A stretch of DNA of 62,735 nt from positions 2,861,803-2,924,537 of the forward strand of contig NZ_LT985808.1 in the NCBI RefSeq assembly GCF_900291465.1, in the 5' to 3' direction. The notes below the pieces were generated by a model, which was given only the letters and a program-made list of their open reading frames with translations, was not told where the DNA came from and did not search any database. A program made the position numbers and the translations under genes. The DNA comes from Bacteroides sp. Marseille-P3684. Lineage in GTDB: Bacteria; Bacteroidota; Bacteroidia; Bacteroidales; Bacteroidaceae. Position 1 is the stretch's first letter. Each line of letters opens with the position of its first letter. This document shows positions 54,309-62,259 of the stretch, piece after piece.

Positions 54309-56153
54309 TTATTCTACGGTGACCGATTTAGCCAGGTTACGCGGCTGGTCGACATCCTTCCCTTTGCAGACGGCAATGTGGTAGGCTAGCAGCTGCAAGG
54401 GGATGGTGGTAATCAGCGGTTCGAGACACTCGATGATTTTCGGGATTTCGATGCAGTCGTCTGCGATGGCAGCTATCTCCGTATCGCCCTCCGACACCAG
54501 TGCAATCACCTTGCCTTTCCGCGCCTTTATCTCCTGGATGTTACTGATGATTTTCTCATACATGGCGTTCTTCGTTGCCACCACGACCACCGGCATCTCC
54601 GTGTCGATGAGGGCAATCGGACCATGCTTCATCTCGGCGGCAGGATAACCTTCCGCGTGTATGTAGGATATTTCCTTCAGCTTCAGGGCTCCCTCCAGCG
54701 CCACGGGATAGTTGTATCCGCGTCCGAGATAGAGGAAGTTGTGTGCATAGGTGAAGATGCGCGACAGCTCTGCAATCGCCTGGTTCTTCGACAGGACCTG
54801 CTTCATCTTGGCAGGCACCAGGTTCAGTTCCTGCACGATTTCAAGGAACTGTGAATCCTGGATGGCTCCTTTCTCCTTCGCCAGTGCCAGTGCCAGCATG
54901 GTCAGCACGGTGACCTGTCCGGTGAAGGCCTTCGTCGAAGCCACTCCGATTTCCGGACCGACGTGGATATACGAACCGGTGTGTGTGGCACGGGCTATGG
55001 ACGAACCCACCACATTACATATACCATATATAAATGCGCCCCGCTCCTTGGCCAGCTGGACTGCTGCCAGCGTATCGGCCGTTTCTCCCGACTGGGAGAT
55101 GGCAATCACCACATCTTCCGACGAGATGACCGGGTTGCGGTAACGGAACTCGGAAGCATATTCCACTTCCACCGGAATGCGGCACAGACTCTCGATCAGC
55201 TGCTTGCCAATCAGTCCTGCATGCCAGGAGGTACCGCAAGCCACAATGATGAAGCGGCGGGCGTTCAGCAGACGTTCCTTATGGTCGATGACAGCCGACA
55301 AGGCCACGTTGGTCGATTCGACATTGACGCGACCGCGCATGCAGTCGTTGATGCAGTCAGGCTGTTCGAAAATTTCCTTCAGCATGAAATGCGGATAACC
55401 GCCCTTCTCCAGTTGCCCGAGGTTCATTTCGATGGTCTGCACCTCCGGCTTCATCTTCACATTATCCAGGTCAACCACTTTCAGTTCCTGACCGCGACGC
55501 ATGACAGCAATCTCGTTGTCCTCCAGATAGACCACCTTGTCCGTGTATTCGACAATCGGTGTGGCGTCGGAACCAAAGAAGAATTCATCCTGCCCGATTC
55601 CCACCACCAGCGGACTGCTCTTCCGTGCCACCAGGATGGTGTCAGGCTGACGACGGTCGAGCAACGCAATGGCATACGCTCCAATCACCTCATGCAGGGC
55701 CAGCTGCAGGGCGGTCAGCAAATCGAGCTTGTTGGAGAGCTGGACATACTCAATCAGCTGCACCAGCACTTCCGTGTCGGTATTACTCAGGAAGGTAACA
55801 CCCTTCTGCTGAAGCCGTTCCTTCAACGTCGCGTAGTTCTCGATAATGCCGTTATGAATCAATGCCAGATTGCCCGATGAAGAATAGTGAGGGTGGGCGT
55901 TCACTTGGGAGGGTTCGCCGTGTGTTGCCCAACGGGTGTGGGCTATGCCGATGCTGCCTGAGGTATCCTTATCCTCAACAAAATGCTCTAAATCAGAAAC
56001 TCTTCCTTTGGTTTTATATACGTTTAATTGGTCTTGACCGTTGATTAATGCCATCCCTGCGCTGTCGTAACCTCTGTACTCCAGCCGTTTCAAACCTTTC
56101 ACGAGGACAGGGTAAGCATCTCTCTTACCGATATAGCCTACGATTCCACACAT
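54309..56153 (-). CDS. glmS: Glucosamine-6-phosphate synthase (isomerising)
   Basis: A 614-residue enzyme converting fructose 6-phosphate and glutamine to glucosamine 6-phosphate for peptidoglycan and LPS. The N-terminal class II GATase has Cys2 as nucleophile (MCGIVGYIG) and HTRWATHGEPS. Two SIS sugar-isomerase domains follow (ACGTSWHAGLIGKQLIES and FLYLGRGYNYPVALEGALKL). The protein ends in the classic KSVTVE tail. It is the first gene of glmS-purF-carA-carB. Unlike in Firmicutes, no glmS ribozyme is visible in the leader. Confidence 0.97.
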   Translation of the reverse strand: MCGIVGYIGKRDAYPVLVKGLKRLEYRGYDSAGMALINGQDQLNVYKTKGRVSDLEHFVEDKDTSGSIGIAHTRWATHGEPSQVNAHPHYSSSGNLALIHNGIIENYATLKERLQQKGVTFLSNTDTEVLVQLIEYVQLSNKLDLLTALQLALHEVIGAYAIALLDRRQPDTILVARKSSPLVVGIGQDEFFFGSDATPIVEYTDKVVYLEDNEIAVMRRGQELKVVDLDNVKMKPEVQTIEMNLGQLEKGGYPHFMLKEIFEQPDCINDCMRGRVNVESTNVALSAVIDHKERLLNARRFIIVACGTSWHAGLIGKQLIESLCRIPVEVEYASEFRYRNPVISSEDVVIAISQSGETADTLAAVQLAKERGAFIYGICNVVGSSIARATHTGSYIHVGPEIGVASTKAFTGQVTVLTMLALALAKEKGAIQDSQFLEIVQELNLVPAKMKQVLSKNQAIAELSRIFTYAHNFLYLGRGYNYPVALEGALKLKEISYIHAEGYPAAEMKHGPIALIDTEMPVVVVATKNAMYEKIISNIQEIKARKGKVIALVSEGDTEIAAIADDCIEIPKIIECLEPLITTIPLQLLAYHIAVCKGKDVDQPRNLAKSVTVE

Positions 56154-56181
56154 AACTTAATTTCATTCATTAATATTTGCG

Positions 56182-56189
56182 CAAAGATA
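56182..56189 (-). promoter_or_regulatory. Promoter -7 box of glmS operon
   Basis: TATCTTTG on the minus strand, 28 bases upstream of the glmS ATG. A TTTG lies about 23 bases further upstream, slightly farther than the usual 19-21 spacing. Confidence 0.6.
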
Positions 56190-56298
56190 CAATATTCCCT
56201 CTATATATCCGGCAAACGTACGAAATTATTTAATAATTAATTCCACTTCCGCAGGTCGGCACTTCCACAAGTTCCAGCCGTCACTCTTCCTGTCATTC

Positions 56299-56723
56299 TG
56301 TCAAAACGTCAAACGAACCGCTCCACAGTGCCCGTTTTCAGTCCCAAGGACAGGTCTGCTTGCAAAGAAAGCATTCTCAGGCGATTTGCAAAATACACTT
56401 TGTCGTTCTTTTGGCGCAAAGCATATCTTCAGGATGGATTAGACGAAAGATTGAGAGGCTTATGTCCTGCTGTCAGGAACAGAACCGTACAAAGTAATAG
56501 TTGGAAAATCTCATCCTGACACACAAACTGGAGGTGAACGAATGTTAAGTGGAAGGCTCAATTGTTAAAGGAAAGAAGATTCCTTACATTTACTCGTCAA
56601 ACACTTGTGTTCGGCATGCCAAACAATATTGTTTGATGCGTGAAACAATATTGTTTGGGAGTGTTAACGATATTGTTTCACGAGTGAAACACATGTGTTC
56701 TGCTGCATAAACATTCGTTTTAC
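56299..56723 (-). repeat. Dispersed non-coding element B
   Basis: This is an inverted relative of element A at 8960-9512. On the minus strand the order is palindrome array, then block 1 (56389-56371, identical 19 of 19 to 9423-9441), then block 2 (56332-56299, 32 of 34 identical to 9479-9512). The gap between the blocks is 38 bases here and 37 in A. The element ends about 110 bases upstream of the glmS -7 box. The 975-bp glmS-gltD gap otherwise shows only a possible 45-codon ORF. Confidence 0.75.
56598..56723. repeat. Palindrome array 4 (22-bp period, 6 units)
   Basis: Six 16-bp units start at 56598, 56620, 56642, 56664, 56686 and 56708: CAAACACTTGTGTTCG, CAAACAATATTGTTTG, GAAACAATATTGTTTG, TTAACGATATTGTTTC, GAAACACATGTGTTCT and TAAACATTCGTTTTAC. 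The 22-bp step is exact throughout. Units 1 and 5 change AAACAA/TTGTTT to AAACAC/GTGTT on both arms, which keeps the symmetry. Confidence 0.88.
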
Positions 56724-56868
56724 CCGACCGGAAGGAATAAATATGCGGCAACTTCCGCATGAATATTCTTAAAAGAACCTACTTTTCCCGATTTCTCCAA
56801 AGTGCGCGTTAGCTGAAAAGTATATTTTGACCGATTTTGTCAAGCAAACAGACTGTTTTGCTTACATC

Positions 56869-57006
56869 ATGCTTGCAGAGCATGAAGCGAAACGTAGGGC
56901 ATTCCACAAACACCTTCAACCTAAAGAGCTTGCTCCTGATACAGCGCCGGACCGTGAGTGGATTGAAGAGCGACCGGAGATTTATCCGGACCTTTTGCTG
57001 AATTAA
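56869..57006 (+). CDS. Possible 45-residue ORF, unassigned
   Basis: The frame MLAEHEAKRRAFHKHLQPKE then LAPDTAPDREWIEERPEIYP and DLLLN is rich in charged residues and stays open upstream to about 56775. I do not recognise it, no ribosome site is evident, and an open frame of this length could arise by chance. It might be a remnant of a larger gene between the array and gltD. Confidence 0.2.
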   Translation: MLAEHEAKRRAFHKHLQPKELAPDTAPDREWIEERPEIYPDLLLN

Positions 57007-57082
57007 GAAAAAGAATGGCAAAAAAAGAGTAATAAGTTGTGATTTTTTCATGGAAAAGTAATACAGGTATGCAAAAAAGCAG

Positions 57083-57090
57083 TACTTTTG
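57083..57090 (+). promoter_or_regulatory. Promoter -7 box of gltD-type gene
   Basis: TACTTTTG, 39 bases upstream of the ATG at 57130; one base off the TAnnTTTG consensus in spacing. Confidence 0.5.
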
Positions 57091-57129
57091 CAAAGTCGAG
57101 ATTACAAAATAAAGGTTATAGTTTAAATT

Positions 57130-58443
57130 ATGACAACAACAGACAAGACCTTTCAAGAAATAAATGAAAGTTACACCATCAGCGAAGCAATAGCGGAAGC
57201 CAAACGCTGTCTGAACTGCAAGAATCCGTTGTGCAAGAAAGGATGCCCGATTGAACACGACATCCCGGGATTCATCCATCAGCTCTCCATGGGTAATATG
57301 GGAGCTGCCATGAGCATCATCAACGAGAGAAGCAACCTTCCTGCTATCTGCGGACGTGTGTGCCCCCATGAAAAACAGTGCCAGGGCCACTGCGTGCTCT
57401 ATGCCAAAGGTAAAGGCATCCAGGTCGGCAAGCTGGAGCGCTTCATCGCCGACTTTGATACTGAGATGAATCTGATCCGTGAACGCTTGCCGCAAAAGAC
57501 CCGTGGCAAGGTAGCTGTCATCGGTTCAGGACCTGCCGGACTGACCGTTGCCGGAGACTTGGCACGCCACGGCTTCAACGTGACGATTTTTGACGGACAG
57601 GAGGAAGCCGGCGGCGTCCTGATGTACGGTATCCCCGAATACCGTCTGCCGAAAGCCGTCGTACGCAAGGAGATTGAAAAGATCGAGGCACTGGGCGTCT
57701 CGTTTGAACTGAATTGCATGGTGGGCAAGGACATCACTGTCGACGAAATGTTTGCCAAAGGATTCGATGCCATCTTCATCGGGACCGGTACCGCCCTCCC
57801 CAAGTCGCTGGACATTCCGGGTGCCAAGCTGCGTGGCGTCGTACAGTCGTCCTACCTGCTTCACATGGTGAGCATCTATAACCAGAATACCATCAGCCGC
57901 GACCGCGTACCGTTGATTGCCGGAGAGCATGTGGGTGTCATCGGCTGCGGCAACGTTGCCATGGATGCTGCCCGCACGGCAGTCCGCATGGGTGCCGCCA
58001 GCGTCAGTGTCATCTACCACCGGACGGAAGCGGACATGCCTGCCATCCAGAGTGAATACCAGGAGGCAGTCAAGGAAGGGGTGAAATTCCTGTGGGAGAC
58101 CTCTACGCAGGAGTTCATCGGCGACGAGGAAGGCCACGTGAAGGCGATCCGCGCCACGACCCCTCAAGGCGAACAAATCATCCCGTTCGACCGTATCTAC
58201 CTCGCCATCGGCTCACGCCCAGCCAACCGCATCGTGTCGACCACAACGGGCATCGATGTCGACGAGGCGGGATACATCATCGTCAAAGACCGTCCCTTCG
58301 GTATGACCACCCGCAAAGGTGTGTTCGCCGGCGGCGATGTGGTCCACCACCCTCAGACGGTCGTGCTTGCCATGAAAGCTGCCAAGCAGGTGGCTGCCGG
58401 CATCGAACAGTACGTCGACGCCATCAAGCTGCTGGAGAGCTGA
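57130..58443 (+). CDS. GltD-type NADPH glutamate synthase/NfnL-like subunit
   Basis: A 437-residue FAD/Fe-S NADPH oxidoreductase. The N-terminal cysteines for two [4Fe-4S] clusters are visible in CLNCKNPLCKKGCPIEHDIP and CGRVCPHEKQCQGHC. The FAD loop is VIGSGPAGLTVAGDLARHG (near residue 130) and the NADPH loop is GVIGCGNVAMDAARTA (near 275). The sequence is closer to the stand-alone (homotetrameric GltA / NfnL) branch than to the GltD partner of a GltB, and no large subunit is adjacent. It diverges from the glutamine-using glmS-purF-carAB operon, so a part in glutamate/glutamine nitrogen flow is plausible. NfnL-type electron bifurcation is the alternative. Confidence 0.85.
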   Translation: MTTTDKTFQEINESYTISEAIAEAKRCLNCKNPLCKKGCPIEHDIPGFIHQLSMGNMGAAMSIINERSNLPAICGRVCPHEKQCQGHCVLYAKGKGIQVGKLERFIADFDTEMNLIRERLPQKTRGKVAVIGSGPAGLTVAGDLARHGFNVTIFDGQEEAGGVLMYGIPEYRLPKAVVRKEIEKIEALGVSFELNCMVGKDITVDEMFAKGFDAIFIGTGTALPKSLDIPGAKLRGVVQSSYLLHMVSIYNQNTISRDRVPLIAGEHVGVIGCGNVAMDAARTAVRMGAASVSVIYHRTEADMPAIQSEYQEAVKEGVKFLWETSTQEFIGDEEGHVKAIRATTPQGEQIIPFDRIYLAIGSRPANRIVSTTTGIDVDEAGYIIVKDRPFGMTTRKGVFAGGDVVHHPQTVVLAMKAAKQVAAGIEQYVDAIKLLES

Positions 58444-58483
58444 ACAACCAACGTACCTACTTATACATAATATCTATTTTGAG

Positions 58484-58520
58484 AAAGAGGATGCTTCCCG
58501 CTGCGGGGGCATCCTCTTTT
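58484..58520. terminator. Bidirectional terminator between gltD-type gene and mntP
   Basis: The perfect arms AAAGAGGATGC and GCATCCTCTTT enclose a GC-rich loop. A T-run on the plus side and an A-run on the minus side let it serve both convergent genes. Confidence 0.85.
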
Positions 58521-58536
58521 CTGTGTGCGGGGACTT

Positions 58537-59109
58537 CTATCCCCCATACAAGTGGGTATAGAGAATCTTCAGTCCGATACCTATCAGCAGGATTCCGCCC
58601 AGACGTTCCACCGGGAAGTGGAAACGTTTGCCGGCAAAGATGCCGATCATGAATCCGGCAAAGGCAAGGACCAAAGAGACCAGGCCGATAATTGTTACAG
58701 GTTGCCAGATGTCGGCAAGGACACGATAGCCGATGCAGGAGAAGGAGATGCCTACTGCCAGGGCATCGATGCTGGTTGCCACCGACAGAGCCAGGGTCAC
58801 CTTCAGGCTGTTGGGATTGAAATGCTTCTCTTCCTCGGGCTTGAAGCTCTCGTAAATCATCTTTCCACCCAGGAAAGTCAGGAGTGTGAAGGCTATCCAG
58901 TGGTCACACTGTTCCACCAGTCCGCTGAAACGGGCTGTCGCCACCCAGCCCAGGAAAGGCATGAAGGCCTGAAACAGCCCGAAAGAAAAAGAGGTCAAGA
59001 TGATTGTCCGCCAGTAAATACGTTTCAAAATGATGCCGCTGGCTATGGAGACGGTCAGACAGTCCATCGCAAGGCCAACGGCAAGTAACCACAATTCGAA
59101 ATAGGTCAT
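58537..59109 (-). CDS. mntP: Manganese efflux pump MntP
   Basis: A 190-residue, six-TM inner-membrane pump that exports Mn2+. The two conserved acidic repeats of the family are AVGLAMDCLTVSIASGI (TM1) and ALSVATSIDALAVGISFS (TM4), with the metal-site Asp in each. The length matches E. coli MntP (188). Its ATG overlaps the stop of the DUF6048 gene by four bases. No yybP-ykoY-type manganese riboswitch is expected or seen, since the gene lies inside an operon. Confidence 0.93.
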   Translation of the reverse strand: MTYFELWLLAVGLAMDCLTVSIASGIILKRIYWRTIILTSFSFGLFQAFMPFLGWVATARFSGLVEQCDHWIAFTLLTFLGGKMIYESFKPEEEKHFNPNSLKVTLALSVATSIDALAVGISFSCIGYRVLADIWQPVTIIGLVSLVLAFAGFMIGIFAGKRFHFPVERLGGILLIGIGLKILYTHLYGG

Positions 59110-59858
59110 CGCTTCTTGTTCAACGGTAAATAATAAATGATGTTATAGGAGAAACCGAACAACACATCGTCTTTCACTCCGTAACCGGGAATGTAGTGAG
59201 GCTCGGCATTGGGATGCTCGGTCGAGCTTAACAGCCGTTTGTAACGGACGGACCAACCCATGTGCAGATTTTTCCATACCTGGGCACGGATGCCTGCCAC
59301 CAGTTCCAGCCACTGTGCCGTGCAGGAAAGGCCTTCGTAATGGAACGGCACGCTGCCTCCCCACACAGGGTCCTGCAAGTCGGGTGCACTGATGTCGAAA
59401 CTGAACGAGGAGAACCCGTAACGCAATCCTCCGTAAATGATGCTGTAGGTGTCCTTCTTATGCATGAAGTTGTAGTTCATGCCGACGCGGAAATAGGGTG
59501 CACTGGTCTTGTAGGCAATCTCCTTGTCCTCGTCCACCATGTCACTGCTACCGAAGCCGACTTCCACGATAGGCATGTACCGGTTGAGCAGATTGACCTC
59601 GGCAGCTACCTCGCCACTGATATACGTGCCACCGAACAGCTTGTTGCCCACTCCTACCAGGTCGGTCGAGATGCCGATGCCCTGTAAGAACGGCTTTTTC
59701 TCTTCACCTTCCCTGGAAGCCGCCACAGCCTTGCGCACCTCCTGCTTCGTCTGCGAAGCTCCGGACGTGTCGACTACCGGTTTCTGCGCCCACAGGGAAA
59801 GGGGAAACAGCAGACTAATTGTTAGGAAGATAGACTTTGATATGTTCATTCGTGTCAT
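59106..59858 (-). CDS. DUF6048 outer-membrane-type protein
   Basis: A 250-residue exported protein with signal peptide (ISKSIFLTISLLFPLSLWAQ). A beta-rich body with alternating strands (GISTDLVGVGNKLFGGTYIS, FRVGMNYNFMHKKDTYSIIY, LFGFSYNIIYYL) suggests a small barrel. It matches my recollection of DUF6048, regularly paired with DUF6452 in Bacteroidales. The start may be the fourth codon (MNISKS). Its 5' end overlaps the DUF6452 gene by 44 bases, indicating translational coupling. Confidence 0.8.
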   Translation of the reverse strand: MTRMNISKSIFLTISLLFPLSLWAQKPVVDTSGASQTKQEVRKAVAASREGEEKKPFLQGIGISTDLVGVGNKLFGGTYISGEVAAEVNLLNRYMPIVEVGFGSSDMVDEDKEIAYKTSAPYFRVGMNYNFMHKKDTYSIIYGGLRYGFSSFSFDISAPDLQDPVWGGSVPFHYEGLSCTAQWLELVAGIRAQVWKNLHMGWSVRYKRLLSSTEHPNAEPHYIPGYGVKDDVLFGFSYNIIYYLPLNKKR

Positions 59859-60294
59859 AAGTTACATCGGGATTGACAATCGTGATGGAATCGAAGATGC
59901 GATGTGCACACCCTACAGCATCGATGTGGTGATACATGCCTGTACCGCACTCCATCGAAATGAAGTGTGGGATATTCTGATGAGTGACGTAAATGGTGTC
60001 GAACAGCGTTTCGCTGAGATGAACGATGAACGTGTCTTCCGTGTTCGTATAGCTCAAAGGAAGCTGCATCAGCTGCATGTTGTTTTCCTGATTGATAAGT
60101 ACGGAATCCACTCCCGTCGTCGTGACCGTCACGGGTTCGGTAAAGGCGACTGCCACCCCGTTGCCATTGTAAAATCCGTAATTCACATAGGCCGTATTGC
60201 TGACCGTGCAGTCGGTGTCATTGCACGCTCCGGCAAGAAGGAGCAACAGACCGAAGGCGAGTCCCTGTAGTGCAGATGCTTTCATACCTTTCAT
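59815..60294 (-). CDS. DUF6452 lipoprotein
   Basis: A 159-residue lipoprotein with lipobox AGAC and Asn-Asp-Thr-Asp after the Cys. The remainder is a single beta-sandwich-like domain (NTAYVNYGFYNGNGVAVAFT, DTFIVHLSETLFDTIYVTHQ). It is encoded between a GT2 glycosyltransferase and DUF6048, an arrangement I know from other Bacteroidales. Lipoprotein plus barrel partners suggests an outer-membrane pair of unknown role. The ATG overlaps the GT2 stop by one base. Confidence 0.8.
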   Translation of the reverse strand: MKGMKASALQGLAFGLLLLLAGACNDTDCTVSNTAYVNYGFYNGNGVAVAFTEPVTVTTTGVDSVLINQENNMQLMQLPLSYTNTEDTFIVHLSETLFDTIYVTHQNIPHFISMECGTGMYHHIDAVGCAHRIFDSITIVNPDVTYDTNEHIKVYLPNN

Positions 60295-61247
60295 CAGATT
60301 TCCTTTTCTACCTTATAGTTATTGCGTTCGGGGGCATTGCGCGTCACCAGTTCACCGACAAAGCCTGCCAGGAACAGTTGTGTCCCGATAATCATTGCCG
60401 TGATGGCGAAATAGAAATAGGGCGAGTCGGTCACCAGACGATAGGGCTGCCCGCTGTACATGGCATAAAGCTTGTTAAAGCCCAGGACGGCACAGGAGAT
60501 GAAGCCCAACAGGAAAACAATCGACCCGAGAAAGCCGAACATGTGCATCGGCTTCACCCCGAACTTTGACAGGAACCATAACAGGAGCAGGTCCAGGTAG
60601 CCGTTGAAGAAGCGGTTGAGTCCGCCAAACTTGGTCTTGCCGAACTTGCGTGCCTGATGGTGCACAACCTTTTCCCCGATTTTGGAGAAGCCTGCATTCT
60701 TTGCCAGGTAAGGGATGTAGCGGTGCATCTCGCCATAGACCTCGATGTTCTTCACCACCTCACGCCGATAGGCTTTCAGTCCACAGTTGAAGTCGTGCAG
60801 GTTATGTATGCCCGAGACAGCCCGCGCCGTCGCATTAAAAAGCTTTGTCGGAATCGTTTTCGACAAGGGATCGTAACGTTTCTTCTTGTATCCCGACACC
60901 AAGTCGTAACCCTCTTCCGTAATCATGCGGTAGAGCTCGGGAATCTCGTCGGGACTATCCTGCAAATCAGCATCCATGGTGATGACCACATCGCCTTCCG
61001 CCTTGCGGAACCCACAGAACAACGCCGGCGACTTCCCATAGTTCCGGCGGAACTTAATACCTTTCACACAAGGCGATTCCGCACGCAGACGCTCGATGAC
61101 CTCCCAGGAACGGTCGGTACTTCCGTCATTGACAAAAATGACCTCATACGTAAAATGATGAGCTGCCATCACCCGTTCAATCCAGGCGAACAGTTCAGGC
61201 AACGATTCCTCCTCATTGTAGAGAGGAACGACAACGGATATATCCAT
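60294..61247 (-). CDS. GT2 glycosyltransferase, polyprenyl-phosphate type
   Basis: A 317-residue family 2 glycosyltransferase. The catalytic domain (residues of about 1-220) has VVPLYNEEESLPELF, VNDGSTDRS and the metal site DADLQDSPDEIP. Two C-terminal TMs follow (about 230-255 and 270-295). This plan (GtrB/DPM1-like) transfers a sugar from a nucleotide to polyprenyl phosphate on the cytoplasmic face. The sugar and downstream use are unknown. It is 42 bases behind DUF4199. Confidence 0.9.
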   Translation of the reverse strand: MDISVVVPLYNEEESLPELFAWIERVMAAHHFTYEVIFVNDGSTDRSWEVIERLRAESPCVKGIKFRRNYGKSPALFCGFRKAEGDVVITMDADLQDSPDEIPELYRMITEEGYDLVSGYKKKRYDPLSKTIPTKLFNATARAVSGIHNLHDFNCGLKAYRREVVKNIEVYGEMHRYIPYLAKNAGFSKIGEKVVHHQARKFGKTKFGGLNRFFNGYLDLLLLWFLSKFGVKPMHMFGFLGSIVFLLGFISCAVLGFNKLYAMYSGQPYRLVTDSPYFYFAITAMIIGTQLFLAGFVGELVTRNAPERNNYKVEKEI

Positions 61248-61289
61248 AATCTAGTAGTTCGATTTCGTTTTGACACGGTCCATCCCTTC

Positions 61290-61817
61290 CTAACGCCCCA
61301 CGGCTTTCCGACGCATGGTGAGCAAGGCAGTAGGCAGGGACAAGAGGATGCCGTAAAATATGTTTTGTGATAAAAGTTGCATGGCAAGTTGGATGGGAGT
61401 CAGTTCATAAAACACATCGAGTGCATGTTTGATTTGCGTCATCTGAGCCTGCATGGCAGGTTCGTCTTTGACAAGTTCCAACTGTGCTGCCACACGTGTG
61501 TATATGAAACCGTTATCAAGGAACTGGAAATAGAGGTAGTGTCCTACAGCCGTCAGCAGGGATGCGAAGAGATAAATCTGAAAGGCAAACACCAACGCGG
61601 AGAAAAAAGGATAATCGCCCTCACATTGGCGACCGAACGAACGGGACATGAGAAACACGATGACCGGCACGGCACATGTCAACAGGAGGAACAGCAAAGC
61701 AAGGGGGGAAAAGACCAGTCCGAGGGGAAGCAAGGCAAACTTCAGGATCCAGAAAAGACCCATGTATGTCCCATAAAGCATGGCTGTTTGCTGCAAATTG
61801 TTTCGTTGTGATGCCAT
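61290..61817 (-). CDS. DUF4199 membrane protein
   Basis: A 175-residue inner-membrane protein with four hydrophobic segments (about 12-33, 35-57, 72-95 and 140-165). TAMLYGTYMGLFWILKF and AFQIYLFASLLTAVGHYLYF are typical of DUF4199. In Bacteroidales it is usually encoded directly upstream of the GT2 gene, as here. It is first gene of the five-gene run ending in mntP. Function unknown; a helper for lipid-linked sugar handling is a guess based on context. Confidence 0.85.
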   Translation of the reverse strand: MASQRNNLQQTAMLYGTYMGLFWILKFALLPLGLVFSPLALLFLLLTCAVPVIVFLMSRSFGRQCEGDYPFFSALVFAFQIYLFASLLTAVGHYLYFQFLDNGFIYTRVAAQLELVKDEPAMQAQMTQIKHALDVFYELTPIQLAMQLLSQNIFYGILLSLPTALLTMRRKAVGR

Positions 61818-61844
61818 TTAGTCTTCAATCTATCATGTGTGCGT

Positions 61845-61852
61845 GCAAAAAT
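61845..61852 (-). promoter_or_regulatory. Candidate promoter of DUF4199 operon
   Basis: TATTTTTG on the minus strand, 27 bases upstream of the ATG at 61817. Confidence 0.45.
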
Positions 61853-62031
61853 AGTACTTTTTCATCAAGCAACAAAAACTTATCCCTGACAAAACCTCGC
61901 CCCTCTTCCTCCGTCCGGTCCTCCCATACAAAAGTAAATCCGAGGTCGTTTACAAAGTGTCTGACAATCAAGGCAAGTGTAATTTCCTTGTAGAAAATGT
62001 TACATAAACACTTGTTGTATTAGAAAAAATA

Positions 62032-62142
62032 TCTACCTTTGCAGCCGGGTAAGTCCTATACGGCCAGCTCCCTTCGAATCCTCCAGGGCTTGATCGCAGC
62101 AAAGGTAGTTGGTTGTAGCGGCGCGATATAGTTAGCTTACCC
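62032..62142 (+). promoter_or_regulatory. Structured leader upstream of tRNA-Thr
   Basis: CTACCTTTGC (from about 62031) and GCAAAGGTAG (about 62099-62108) form a perfect inverted repeat, so a TACCTTTG -7 box is present on each strand. GGGTAAG (62047-62053) pairs with CTTACCC (62136-62142), four bases before the tRNA. The stretch between holds a TTCGAATCC resembling a tRNA T-loop. It could be a folded 5' leader, a degenerate tRNA-like relic, or overlapping promoters. Confidence 0.45.
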
Positions 62143-62146
62143 ACCT

Positions 62147-62220
62147 GCCTCTTTAGCTCAGTTGGCCAGAGCACGTGATTTGTAATCTCGGGGTCGTTGG
62201 TTCGAATCCGACAAGAGGCT
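62147..62220 (+). tRNA. tRNA-Thr (anticodon TGT)
   Basis: The acceptor arms GCCTCTT and AAGAGGC pair fully. The D arm is GCTCAGTTGGCCAGAGC, and the anticodon loop TTTGTAA gives TGT (reads ACA/ACG-type Thr codons). The T arm is GTTGGTTCGAATCCGAC. The anticodon stem has one T-T mismatch. It is 74 bases long; CCA is not encoded. Confidence 0.95.
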
Positions 62221-62224
62221 CTCC

Positions 62225-62259
62225 AAGAGAATGTCTTCCAACGGGCATTCTCTTTTTTT
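62225..62259 (+). terminator. Terminator of tRNA-Thr
   Basis: AAGAGAATG and CATTCTCTT enclose a 12-nt loop and run into a stretch of T. The T-run overlaps the stop codon of the convergent transposase. Confidence 0.9.

Noticed and set aside
54309-56153. glmS ribozyme upstream of glmS
   Set aside because: The leader is only about 20 bases and the upstream sequence has no ribozyme core; the ribozyme is a Firmicutes feature.
56809-57495. 228-codon minus-strand frame opposite the gltD-type gene
   Set aside because: It is antisense to a clear coding region and its N-terminal half is a shadow of that gene.
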